Assembly: GCA_014529385.2 (NCBI GenBank)
Contig: CM043955.1
Location: 144,619,140-144,679,139, forward strand
Length of the DNA: 60,000 nucleotides
Direction of reading: 5' to 3'
From: Adiantum capillus-veneris
Lineage: Eukaryota; Streptophyta; Polypodiopsida; Polypodiales; Pteridaceae
The position numbers were made by a program, and so were the translations under genes. Each line of letters starts with the position of its first letter. Position 1 is the stretch's first letter. Below, piece after piece: positions 21,331 through 32,282 of this stretch. Below the pieces are notes generated by a model. That model did no database searches, was not told the origin of the DNA, and was given only the letters and a program-made list of their open reading frames with translations.

Positions 21331-22322
21331 CCCTCTGTGGCCACAAGCCACAAAAAGGAGCACAAAGGGCTCAAGAGGACAAGAATGCCACTGTAAGTTT
21401 TGATCTTTTTGCAAGTTTTGAAGTCTAAGAAGCGAATTGCAGCAATTGTGGCTTATGCGGATCGTCACTTATCTTCATGCGCAATTATTCATCGTCAATT
21501 ATTTACCTTTTGTTTTTGTAACTTTGTATAGAAAGCACGGGGGGGATGGAATGTCTATACCACTTATTCTATTTTCAAGCCTCAATTCTTTACTAGTTTC
21601 TTGTAAAGTTCCATTTTTATTAGAAGTGTCCACCCTAGTATGAAACCCTAGAGGAGGATCAGACCAAGTATAAACGCTTCTTTTATAAAATAATTTCTTC
21701 TTTTCATTTCATTGTGCTAATTGTGAGGCAAGAAAAGAGCACAAGAAGTGGATCTCCATTCCCAAGAATCTCAAGCAAACCTCCCATGTTTGTAGAGATG
21801 ATAATGCAAACAACATTCTTCATCTTTATCTTTTACTCTCTCTTCTCTATACTTTTCTTGAATGTATAAAAGATTAGTGACTGAATGATGTGTGTGTGTA
21901 GGTTGCAAATTGTAGATTATCAAAGCTTCACTCATAATTGGAAACAATAGAAATGCATCAAGTAGTAAAGACAAAATAGAACCCAAGACCATTATAATTA
22001 AAAAGGTTTTGAGATATGCAGGGGATCAAGTAGGGAGTGTTTCGAGTTCAAACAACACAGAAGGTGAATGCATGAACACTTTCTATGAAAGGTTCCCTCC
22101 TATTATACCTTCCACCATCACAACCAACAACTAGAGAAGAAGTTAGACAATGGAAGGTAGGTGTCAAAAAAGAAACCCACATGTTATGGATGTCCACCCT
22201 AGGCACATAGCATCAAGGTCCTTCAAGAGGGTTTGAATAGAACACCTAAGCAGAGCCCTCCATAGATGGCTTGGAATGTATGTAAGAGTAAGGACCAGCA
22301 ACTGTTCAGAGAATTCCAAAGC
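21331..22322. other. No gene recognised
   Basis: AT-rich and without a coherent reading frame. A G run at 21540 followed by a TGGAATG start could be an LTR edge, but there is no partner copy. Confidence 0.3.
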
Positions 22323-22612
22323 CCTGATATCATGCACTACCACTCTCAAGTAGTATGTCTCATTCTACACCAGATCAGAAAACGTCACCTCCTTTAAGGC
22401 CATTGCCCCTCATGCAGAAAGTATGGGTATGGTGGAGCTCCCCTTTAACAAGAAATGCACTACCACTCTCAAGCCTTGATATCATGCACTACCACTCTCA
22501 AGTAGTATGTCTCATTCTACCCCAGATCAGAAAATGTCACCTCTTTTAAGGCCATTGCCCCTCATGTAAAAAGTATGGGTATGGTGGAGCTCCCCTTTAA
22601 CAAGAAATCCAC
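22323..22612 (+). repeat. 152-bp tandem duplication
   Basis: Two adjacent copies offset by 152 bp (GATATCATGCACTACC at 22326 and 22478), a few mismatches, no coding sense. Confidence 0.85.
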
Positions 22613-22689
22613 GGTAGTGGGAGTTGTAAGCCCGTGTGGTGGAAGGTAATGCATGCAAAAAAGTAGTGGTGGGTATTTAATTATTGATA

Positions 22690-23140
22690 GCTTCCACATG
22701 GGTCTTATATTGGATTTATTTTTTTAAGGCATGGGTGATAATCCCAAATGAAAGAGGTTAGGGGTTTTCTTTATGACCAAGTCAGCCATGGGTGCAAGAG
22801 CCTAAGAAGAAGATCCTAGTAGGATTAGGTACAATGTGTTTATCCCTCCATCAATGTGCACACCGGGCCCTAAGAGGGGGCACTAGGCCCCCTCTCAGGG
22901 GTCCTAGTGCCCAACACCAAGAGTTAGGTATATCAAGATTTCTTTAGGATCACAGGTGAAGTGGGAGGATTTTTACCCAAGTAGGGTTGTAAGACAGAGG
23001 GAAGAAAGACCTGCAATAGCTACCCAACCATCCTATATATAGGCCCCTAGCCCTATGGCTCTTAGCTATATATAGACCCCTATGTCCGGCACTTTGCCAG
23101 GGCCATGCCCTCCTACTCCTTCCCTTGGTATGGCATTACT
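22690..23140 (-). repeat. Probable LTR of a minus-strand gypsy (element N)
   Basis: On the reverse strand it follows a purine tract (AAGGGAGAAG) that ends the pol tail at 23141. It contains CTATATATAG promoter-like motifs and a strong hairpin (22870-22912). Boundaries are not fixed. Confidence 0.4.
22870..22912. other. Two overlapping hairpins
   Basis: 22878-22892 pairs with 22898-22912 (14 of 15 bp, 5-nt loop). Alternatively 22870-22880 pairs with 22888-22898 (10 of 11). The two stems exclude each other. Confidence 0.7.
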
Positions 23141-23335
23141 TCTCCCTTGGAAAATTGTTTTCATCCTCAAAAACAAAAGTGGTAAGTTCTTCTCAAGAGC
23201 ACTAATTTTTTCCACGGTGGCACCTCTCAGAGGTCCAACTATTCATGTGACCATTACATAGTTCAGTAGGAGGTTCAATCAAACCAAGAGAAACATCTTG
23301 ATTTTCCATATTGTTGTCCCTATGCAATTGTTGGT
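23141..23335 (-). pseudogene. Gypsy pol tail, minus strand (element N)
   Basis: The reverse strand gives a LGLIEPP start, then an acidic EDENNF end and a stop, closely paralleling the tail of gypsy C (19685-19799). It is a chromodomain-type terminus with frameshifts. Nothing upstream of it is recognisable past 23335. Confidence 0.5.
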
Positions 23336-24083
23336 GTAACCAACTTAAATCCAACATCATGTATAGACTCTATTTATACCCCCCTCACTTGAGTATTGTA
23401 AATGAGTTACCACACCTAAGAGGTGTTTAAGTGAATGGCCAGGAGTCAGGCTTTCTGAAACGATGTCAAAAAAAGTGACATCTAGCAAGTATGAGATGTA
23501 CCTGTTTGTGGAGGTAATTGCAAACACTTAAAGACGTGAGCGATAGGGACCCTCATATACTTTTCTCTACACTGGCTAAACCGAACTCCATGAGTTCCTA
23601 GACCGTGTTGCACACCGTGTGACTAATAACATGTGCCAAACAAACCCTACCATGTAGGTTTGTAACTGCTACAATAGGGAACAAAACCGTGACGGTATCC
23701 TAATGAAAAGTGAAGAGAGAAAGTGACAGGTTGCCAAAATGGTTCTTGAATCACTACTTTCCCAAAATGCAATGCTCTTGCATGACCTTTTCATGTGGCT
23801 GAGGAGAAAATTGGATGAAAGCCGTATCCCTCTTGCAAAGCGTAAGCAAACTTATGCATAAATAAAATTGAACCAAAAACATATACTTGCAATGAGGTGA
23901 AAAATACCTTATACTTACTCGGAGGTCAAGTGCATATTTCACCATGTAAGGATACATTATCCAATTTATTTTGACCTATAATCACTAAAAATAGAGAGTA
24001 GTGAAGATAAAGAAATTCAAACTATTAACCCGTAGTGCTGCCTTGGCAAACCAAACCCCTTGGTATATCTTGCAAATCCAACT
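23336..24083. other. No gene recognised
   Basis: No coherent ORF or element boundary. Since 24084-24172 is the end of an inverted G LTR, this could be internal sequence of that gypsy, but no motif supports it. Confidence 0.3.
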
Positions 24084-24172
24084 TGCATAAAATCTTATAC
24101 TAACCAATCCAAATGATTTTCTCATATTAAACTGATCATTTAATGTGGGGGAATAAACGGGAACAAGGGTTA
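24084..24172 (-). repeat. LTR family G, copy 2, first part (minus)
   Basis: It is the reverse complement of 3956-4044 and is cut by copia D exactly at the GGTTA target duplication. The rest is at 39063-40272. Confidence 0.75.
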
Positions 24173-24381
24173 TGTTGGGGTGTAGGCTAGGTGGTCGTGG
24201 GAAACCACCGTTACTCATATTTTCTTCCTAATGAATATAGCTAGAGAAAGTGAGAGAGTTGGCTTCACTCTCTCACTTTCCTCTCCACTAACCCAACTCT
24301 CTATGTAGCTTATTCTTCCCCAATTCTCTTGCATCCTTCCCTCTCTAGAACACTCCGCACGTGTGCACTCCGACCACATCA
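24173..24381 (+). repeat. 5' LTR of copia D
   Basis: 209 bp, TG...CA, matching 38849-39057. Confidence 0.92.
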
Positions 24382-24398
24382 ATTGGTATCAGAGCCAC
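24382..24398 (+). other. Primer binding site of copia D
   Basis: ATTGGTATCAGAGCCAC directly after the LTR fits initiator-Met tRNA. Confidence 0.9.
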
Positions 24399-24787
24399 AG
24401 GCGGATCCCGGCTACACACCACATACAATCCTCCCTATCAAGGATGGAACCCATGAGAGATTGAGAGCTTTGTAGACAACCAAAAAATCTTGGCAAGCAT
24501 CACACAGTAGAACCAAGAAGAGAATCGAAGCATTAAGAGGATTGTACGAGCTTGCAAGCAAGCAAATCAATCTACATTCAAAGCTTGTGTGTCAAGCTTG
24601 GCTTTCGAAGAGACGCGAAGACAATCCAACTTGAAAAAGCTTGGGAAGGGCTGTGTATAAAACACACACACACACACACACAGTGTGACTTTAGTACTCT
24701 TAGTCTTTTTTTAGTTAAAAAAATAGGGGGGACCACACATAAATCTAGCCCTTGGATCGGAACCTGTTGGGATTGGACTTTTTGATA

Positions 24788-24818
<31 letters not shown>

Positions 24819-26810
24819 GGATACTTTACTAGTTCTTGATATATTTTCTCTTATAAAAAGAGAGCTTCAGAATATTTTTGAGCCTCCTCTATGAGATTTG
24901 AAAAAACCCTTTGCTAAAAAATAAAAAGCCTGATAAGGCAGCGGCTAGAAGGACTACACACACTCCACCTCACTTGAGGGAGTGCCCGAGCTCACTTACC
25001 TACTAGGTTTTTAGACCACCTCCTATAGGTACTACTACCAGGTATACCCCGTCTCAACACTTGAGTAATTTATACCTTGGGTAAAACCCTGCCATGAATA
25101 CTCTGGCTACCTCCTCATGGCACCGCGCAGGCAGCTTCATTTGCTCTGCTGTAGATCCATGCCTAGATATCTACGTGATTTGGAGTTATGGCAGCCTCCC
25201 TCCCTGCTCTATTTAAAGGTGAGGGCACATCTCTACCCCTCACTTAGTTTTGATTGTACTCTGCTTGATTGCTTGAAACTAGTTATTGCGTTTCTGATAC
25301 AAAGCATGGAGCTCTCTACTCAAGTTACTCAGGTCAGTCACTGCTATTTCTTGCTTTACTTATTGCATACTTAGGTTTCTTTCCGCATGGGTTAACACTC
25401 TGTAAGGAGGATGTTTTGTTGAAAATAATGGTGGTCTCCTCCTGCAATCTTTACAAAACCATGCATGGGGGTTATTCTGCGTTGTATGATTACCAAATGG
25501 TGCATTAAAATAACTGCTTATGGTTTAAAAATTCCACCCTATGGCCGGTGGTCAGAGCATATGGATGATTAGGGGTGCTTTTTTCTGCCCTGATAACCAG
25601 TACAAATTGGGTCATTTTCTTGTCTTTCTTATTAATCTCTGTTGCAGGATGGCGGGGTTTTGTCCCCTAATTAATTATGACTCTATGCCGGGTTTTTATT
25701 TAAAAAAAGTTGATGTTTGAGAAAAAGAGGGGGTGTGTGGTGTTCTACCCTCCACACACCAGCTTATTGTTGGTTCTAGCCAAATTGCTTACTGTCACGA
25801 TTTCGGTACCTGGCTTATACTAAATGGCCGTAATGGCACATCATAACATGATTCAATGGCTATGGCAATATGGTGGTTACTGTTTGAATGAAAGGCTTTT
25901 TTGTTGCATATCATATTTTTGTTGATAATTTCTGGTTGCATATCATTCTTGCTGAGGGCTTAACACTATGAGGTTCTGATATCTGCGATTTGGTGGCTGG
26001 TTTTTTTATTAAAAAAAGACAGAAATGCGGTTATTACTTGGCTTCACCTTGGTAAGGAAATCTACCGAAAAGGCATTGGGTGACGACTTTTTGTGATTGA
26101 TTCCTAACTCAGGCTGATTTACTTTTTTTTTTGCATTTGCATCTTGTTGTGGAATTTCAAAAAATAAGAAACTCGCCCTATAGGTATTGGAAGGTTCTAC
26201 TTCTTTTGGGTTTCTAGGCTACACACTATGGTCGTTCATAGTTTTTTTAAGAAAGGATGGGATATACATTACAGGTATTTTTTGCATATACTCAGGAGGA
26301 TGTTGCTCATATGTTAGCTTTGGATATTATTATGGAACTAGCACTTTAAACAGAGTTTTAACCTTTTCTTTAAAACTTCAAGGTATGGAGTATGGCTTGG
26401 CTTTTTTTAGAAACACTCCTTGTTACTTGGGCTGCTTAAGGAGATGTATATGGTTAAAGATGTATGGTTTGGAATCCACTTCACTGTGATAGGCTTCTAA
26501 CCTAAAAACAACCTTAATGTGCTTGTCTTTTTATAAAAACTGTAATTGGATCATCTTATAAAAAGCTTCATTTGGTGGAGCTTTCATAACTGATAAAATT
26601 GTTGAAAATAAATGAAGGGGGGATTCTGACACTTGAATTAGAAGGGGTGATGGCCTTCTAATCAAAATGATACTCTTTTACTAAATTCTTTGGGATTCTT
26701 TAAAAATAAGAGAAATCACAATTTTTTGGACTAAGCTTGTGAAGGTTTTAAAAAGTTTGTAAGATGGACATGGATAACAGCTGGTATAGTCCATCGATAC
26801 CTGTAAAACA
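24399..26810 (+). other. Copia D leader, first part
   Basis: 2.4 kb without a convincing ORF. It contains (AC)n tracts at 24661-24682 and 24791-24818 and many short T-runs. It could include an unrecognised older insertion. Confidence 0.5.
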
Positions 26811-26815
26811 CATCC
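26811..26815 (+). other. Target-site duplication of copia E (left)
   Basis: CATCC, repeated at 32278-32282. Confidence 0.85.
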
Positions 26816-27007
26816 TGTTGGGGTATAAAGCCCAATGTGGTCGCCCAGGTAAGTGGGCGGGCCGCCAGGTATGTACACATATTCTTTTGTAAAAACCTAA
26901 TAACAACTCACTATGCTCTACACATTACAGTAGAGCGAGTTCACCATATCATCGTGCTCTTCTTCTCGCACTCTCTCTTGTGTCGCACTTCTGCTCGTAC
27001 TCCTTCA
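26816..27007 (+). repeat. 5' LTR of copia E
   Basis: 192 bp with a TATAAA at 26824, an unusually early TATA box; the copy is at 32086-32277. Confidence 0.93.
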
Positions 27008-27024
27008 ACTGATATCAGGGCTCA
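27008..27024 (+). other. Decayed primer binding site of copia E
   Basis: ACTGATATCAGGGCTCA is the usual TTGGTATCAGAGC with substitutions. Confidence 0.65.
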
Positions 27025-28073
27025 GATCGAGGCTCGGGGCAGCACTACACGAGGCTAGAGTCACCAGCTCAGATTGGAGTGAAATTCGACAGGCGAAGAC
27101 ACGGCCCCAAATCCAGAATTTCATTCTGAGGTCATCTCGGCCACCATTGGGCTTCGACAAAGGTCTGCGAAGGCCAGTTTCGACTACGTGGTCTCGGCAG
27201 GTGCAGATCCGACTCTGCAAATTTGGGGTTTTCGGCCTACAACTGCAGGTGCTGAGGATATCGACACTCCCAAAGTGTTGATTTGTGGCTGTCTACACAT
27301 CGAAGGAGGGCTCACAGTTCTTGGAGGCGTGTCACAGACGACATGGACGCATCTACACACAGACTGTAGGCGACATCCACTAGTTCATCAGGTAGCTTGT
27401 GTTTGCTGCTTGATATTCCAAATTTCATCCTGAAATTGCAGGTACTTCCACATGGGATGTATTGTCAGAGATGATGTATGTCTGTTGAGGGATTGCTGGC
27501 TGTGAGTCACGCAGCAAACAACCGCCGCAGCGGTTACAGCATACAGTGGGAAATTTGTGGATGTATGACTTTGTGGGAAGTCTATGTACTGTCAGATTTA
27601 CTGCAGCCTTTGTTGAGGGTCGAGTGAGGTTTTATTGAGCTGGGGCATTCTCGAATGTTGAGATCCTTTCGGTGATACAGGTCTTGGAGCGATCCCTCGA
27701 GCACCCTTAGATAGGCAGCTAGGATGTATTGACTGTGAGTTAGACAGTTGGGATTGCATCTTTGCTTTACTGCCGTTGAGGCATTGTCGCAGTCTATGCT
27801 TATAGGACAGTGACAGGACAGTGAGAGACAGTACAGGTGCAGGACAGGTTTACCCGCAGCTTACAGTGTCAGAGAGACAGTGTTTTTTGAGCTGTTTTTT
27901 GGTCTGTTTTTAGTACACCAGAGCCATTTTACAAAGGAGACTCTACCAAAATTTCTGCAGAATCTGAAGCTTTCTTGGTTCATTTGACAGCTTGATATTG
28001 GTTCAGAGGTCAGTTTACAGGGGAAACTCTGCCGAATTTTTCCCAGAAAAGTAAACTACTGTGAAGCGTAGCT
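27025..28073 (+). other. Leader of copia E
   Basis: About 1 kb untranslated. Its 3' half is related to the leader of D (TTTCGGTGATACAGG at 27668 and 34301). A motif ACAAAGGAGACTCT.CC occurs at 27931 and, altered, at 28017. Confidence 0.6.
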
Positions 28074-31000
28074 ATGGCTGGATCACGGGACACTGCTCTT
28101 TACAATATCAAGAAGCTGGATGGAACCAATTTCCCATTGTGGAAGAAGCAGATTTGGCACGTGTTGGTACAAAAGAAGCAGATAAAACCTATAAAGCTCA
28201 AGGGGATAAAACCAGAAGATATGGACGAAGATGAATGGAGCGAAATGGATGAATTGGCACTTTCTACCATTATGCTGACTTTGGCAGAGAGCGTTTACTT
28301 CAATGTAGCAGACGAGATGTCAGCTTATCAAGCATGGTTAAAGTTGAGTGATCTTTATGAGAAGCAGAGTGCAGCTTCACACGTATACTGGCTTAAGAAG
28401 CTTGTTGACTTGAAGATGAAAGAAGGGACACCTATGTCCAATCATCTGAATGAATTCAACACAATCTATAGTCAGTTGTCAGCTCAAGGTGTCAAGTTTG
28501 ATGAACCTGTTAGAGCTATGTTCCTGTTGATCACATTGCCGGAAAGTTGGGACACTTTTCGCACAGCTTTGAGTAATTCTGCACCTCCAGATGGTTTGAA
28601 CATAGCAGGTGTAGAAGGAAGTCTGCTTACTGAAGAAACCAATAGAAAGACAATGGACAAAGGCAAAGGAATAGCCTTAGTTGTCAGGGGAAGGACCAAA
28701 GAAAAGTACAAAGGTGGAAAGAGGAATCAGTCTCGTAGCAAGTCCCGCAGTGCTAAAGGCAAGAGTGACATAGAATGCTACCATTGTGGCAAGAAGGGTC
28801 ACATGAAAAGAGACTGCAGAGAATGGAAAGCAGAAAAAGGCAAAGAGAAAGCTGAAGACCATGGTGAGAAGAACAAGTCCTCAGGGAAGATTCAAGAAAT
28901 AAATGTGACAAACACTGTTGCAGAGGATGACAGTCTAGTGTCAGGAGACATCTACTTCTTGAAGAATACAATGGACTCAGCTCTTCTTACAGCATCTGAT
29001 GGAAATGCACTGAGTGACTGGATTATAGACTCAGGGGCATCACTTCATGTGTCTCCAAACAAGGAGTGGTTTACCTCTTATGTGACCACTAAAGATCATG
29101 TTCGGCTAGGCAATGGGCAGACATGTGAGATCTTAGGTGTTGGAGATGTTCAATGGAAGTTTCAGAATGGCTCTTCTTTCACGCTGAAGAATGTGAGACA
29201 TGTTCCCGCAATTACAAAGAGCTTGATGAGCACAGGTTTACTTGATGATGCTGGCTACGTCACCACTTTTGGACAGAACATGTGGAAGATATCCAAGGGT
29301 TCTATGACAGTAGCACATGGAGTAAATTCTGGAGGACTTTACATGATTTATGTATCAAATGTCTCTAAAAATGTAATCAATGTAACCGAGCAGCCGAACG
29401 TTTCTTTGTGGCATAGCCGGTTAGGACATATGTCCAAGAAGGGAATGGAAATCTTGTCTCGTTCTGGTTATTTTCCAGGCTTTTCATTTAATGATTTTGA
29501 ATTCTGTGAACATTGTCTGTATGGTAAGCAAACACAGCAGCCACATAAGCATAGAAGCAGTAGAAGAGATACACAGTTGGCACTTGTTCATAGTGATTTG
29601 TGTGGACCTATGCCTAACCTATCTCTAGGGGGAGCTTCTTACTTTATGACATTTATAGATGATTATTCGAGGAAAGTATGGGTTTACTTTCTCAAGCACA
29701 AGGATGAAGCGTTTAGTGTTTTCAAAACATTTGTGACACTTGTCGAGAATCAGAGTGGCAAGAAGCTTAAATGCTTACGCACTGACAATGGTGGAGAGTA
29801 TGTTTCAAAGGCCTTTCAGAACTTTTGTGAGTCAAAAGGTATAAAATGTGAACTTACTGCTCCTTACAATCCTCCTCAAAATGGTGTTGCTGAGAGGATG
29901 AATAGGACCATACAAGAGAAGGTCAGAAGTATGTTGTCTAATGCACAGCTGCCAAATGGGTTTTGGGCTGAAGCTGTATCAACAGCTGTTCATCTTGTAA
30001 ATAGATCTCCTAGCAAGGTTTTGCAGAAGGATTCAGTTCCAGAGATGGTATGGTCAGGCAAAATGCCCTCATACAAGCATCTCAGAGTCTTTGGCTGTGA
30101 GGCATATACTCACTTTCCAAAGGAATTTAGGAACAAACTTGAGCCAAAGAGTAGAAAGTGCATCTTTCTAGACTATGGTAATTCTGGTGAGATGGGGTAC
30201 AGACTTTGGGATCCCGAATCCAGAAAGGTTGTCCGCAGCAATGATGTTCACTTTAATGAATCCAAATATCATTCTAAACCAGAGAGGGTTGAGGAGATTA
30301 GAAGAGTTGTCTTCCAAGAAGATGGACCTGCACGTGCAAGACAAAATGTCAGGGCTCAAGAGGAGCAAGGACAGGATAGAGTGGAACCACAGGTTGTGGC
30401 TGAGCCTGAGCCACCTATTGTGTGTAGATCTGGACGTGTCACATGACCTCCTGATAGGTTTGTTCCATCTATGAACTATGTCATGTTGACTGATTGCAAT
30501 GAGCCTTCATGTTACAAGGAAGCAGTGCAAATGAAGGACTCCGGGAATTGGCAATTGGCTATGCGGTCAGAGATGACAGCTCTGCATAAAACCGAGACAT
30601 GGAAGCTAGTTAAATTATCACGGGGCAAAAAGGCTCTACCCTGTAAATGGGTTTACAGGTATAAGATCACCGCTCATGATAGTCAACCAAAGTACAAAGC
30701 AAGGCTTGTTGCCAAGGGCTTTAAGCAAGAACAAGGCATTGACTTTGATGAAGTCTTCTCTCCGGTGGTCAAGATGACTACATTGAGATGCTTTCTTGCA
30801 TTGGTGATTTAGATGTGGAAATTTACATGCAGCAGCCAGAAGGGTTTGTTGAGAAAGGCAAGGAAGATTGGGTATGCTAGTTGTTAAAGAGTCTTTATGG
30901 CTTAAAACAATCACCGAGGGCATGGTACCATAAATTCCACAAGTTTATGCTTTCTCAAGGCTACAAACGTAGTGAATTCGATCACTGTCTATATACAAAG

Positions 31001-31996
31001 AAGGCTAAGGATGGCAGTTGGCTGATCCTTATTTTGTATGTGGATGACATGTTGATTGCTGGCAAGCACTTGGAAGAAATTTCAGCTTTGAAGTCAAAGA
31101 TGGCAAAATCGTTTGACATGAAAGACATGGGTGAGGCAAGTCATATACTTGGTATGCGCATTGAGAGAGACAGATCAAAGAAGTTGATTTGGTTATCTCA
31201 AACAGAGTATATTGACAAGGTTTTGCAACGTTTCAATATGGAGAAGGGAAAGGCACCGAGTGTTCCATTGCCACCATATGTGAAACTTAGCAAACAAGAT
31301 TGTCCTGTGTCTGAGGAAGAACAGGCTGAAATGGATAAGATTCCATATGCGTCTGCAGTGGGTAGTTTGATGTATGCAATGATTGCTACTCGCCCAGACA
31401 TTGCATTTGCAGTGGGAGTAGTAAGTCGATACATGTCAAACCCAGGCAAGAAACATTGGGAGGCAGTGAAAGGAATATTGAGATACCTGAAAGCTACAAA
31501 GAGTATGCGTATATGCTATGGGAGTCAGGAGCTAAGTGTAAAGGGTTTTACAGACTCAGATTATGCAGGTGACTTAGACAACCGAAGGTCTACGTCAGGG
31601 TATGTCTTTACATTGGTTGGTGGAGCAGTATCATGGCGTTCTAGATTACAAGATTGTGTTACTCGGTCTACTACAGAGGCTGAATATGTTGCAGCATCAG
31701 AGGCATGCAAAGAATCAATTTGGCTTAATCGACTAGTAACAGATATGGGAATCAAAGAAGACATGCCTGTGTTATATTGTGATAGTCAAAGTGCTATACA
31801 ATTGGCTCGCAATCCAGTTTATCGCTCAAAGACAAAGCATGTGGATGTGAAGTATCATTTCATCAGGGAAATGCTCGAGGATAAGCAACTTCAGCTTGTC
31901 AAAGTTCAGACCACAGAAAATCCTGTTGATCTACTTACAAAAGGACTTCCCTCAGAGAGCTTTGCGCATTTTCGCAAGCAGTTAGGTGTAGGGTAG
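28074..31996 (+). pseudogene. Copia E gag-pol
   Basis: ATG 28074 opens 790 clean codons: UBN2-type Gag, CCHC knuckle from C235 (CYHCGKKGHMKRDC), protease D319 (IDSGASLH), integrase HHCC and core D508, D571, E607 (35-residue spacing). TGA at 30444-30446 interrupts. RT starts (YKARLVAKGFKQ) but a deletion of roughly 60 nt near 30806 removes the QMDV..AFLHG block with the first RT aspartate and shifts frame. A TAG at 30878 follows. From 30881 the rest is open: YVDDMLIAG, RNase H with FTDSDYAGD and YCDSQSA, ending QLGVG. It cannot transpose by itself. Confidence 0.93.
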
Positions 31997-32085
31997 TACA
32001 TCACTTCTCTACATCTCTTGTATATTAGCTTGTATAGTAGCTTCTCTCACATTTAAAGTACCACATTGGACTTTAAGTGGGAGGT

Positions 32086-32277
32086 TGTTGGGGTATAAAG
32101 CCCAATGTGATCGCCCAGGTAAGTGGGCGGGCCGCCAGGTATGTACACATATTCTTTTGTAAAAACCTAATAAGAACTCACTATGCTCTACACATTAGTG
32201 TAGAGCGAGTTCACCATATCGTCGTGCTCTTCTTCTCGCACTTTCTCTCGCGTCGCACTTCCGCTCGTACTCCTTCA
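32086..32277 (+). repeat. 3' LTR of copia E
   Basis: 192 bp, preceded by AAGTGGGAGGT and followed by CATCC. Confidence 0.93.
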
Positions 32278-32282
32278 CATCC

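Larger units (their letters stand above)
26816..32277 (+). mobile_element. Ty1/copia element E
   Basis: 192-bp LTRs (TGTTGGGGTATAAAG...CTCCTTCA) at both ends, CATCC duplication, gag-pol 28074-31996, purine tract at 32072-32085. By hand count the LTRs differ at about 9 of 192 positions. E lies in the leader of D and is related to it in leader motifs, LTR start and pol. It is inactive through a stop, an RT deletion and a second stop. Confidence 0.95.
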
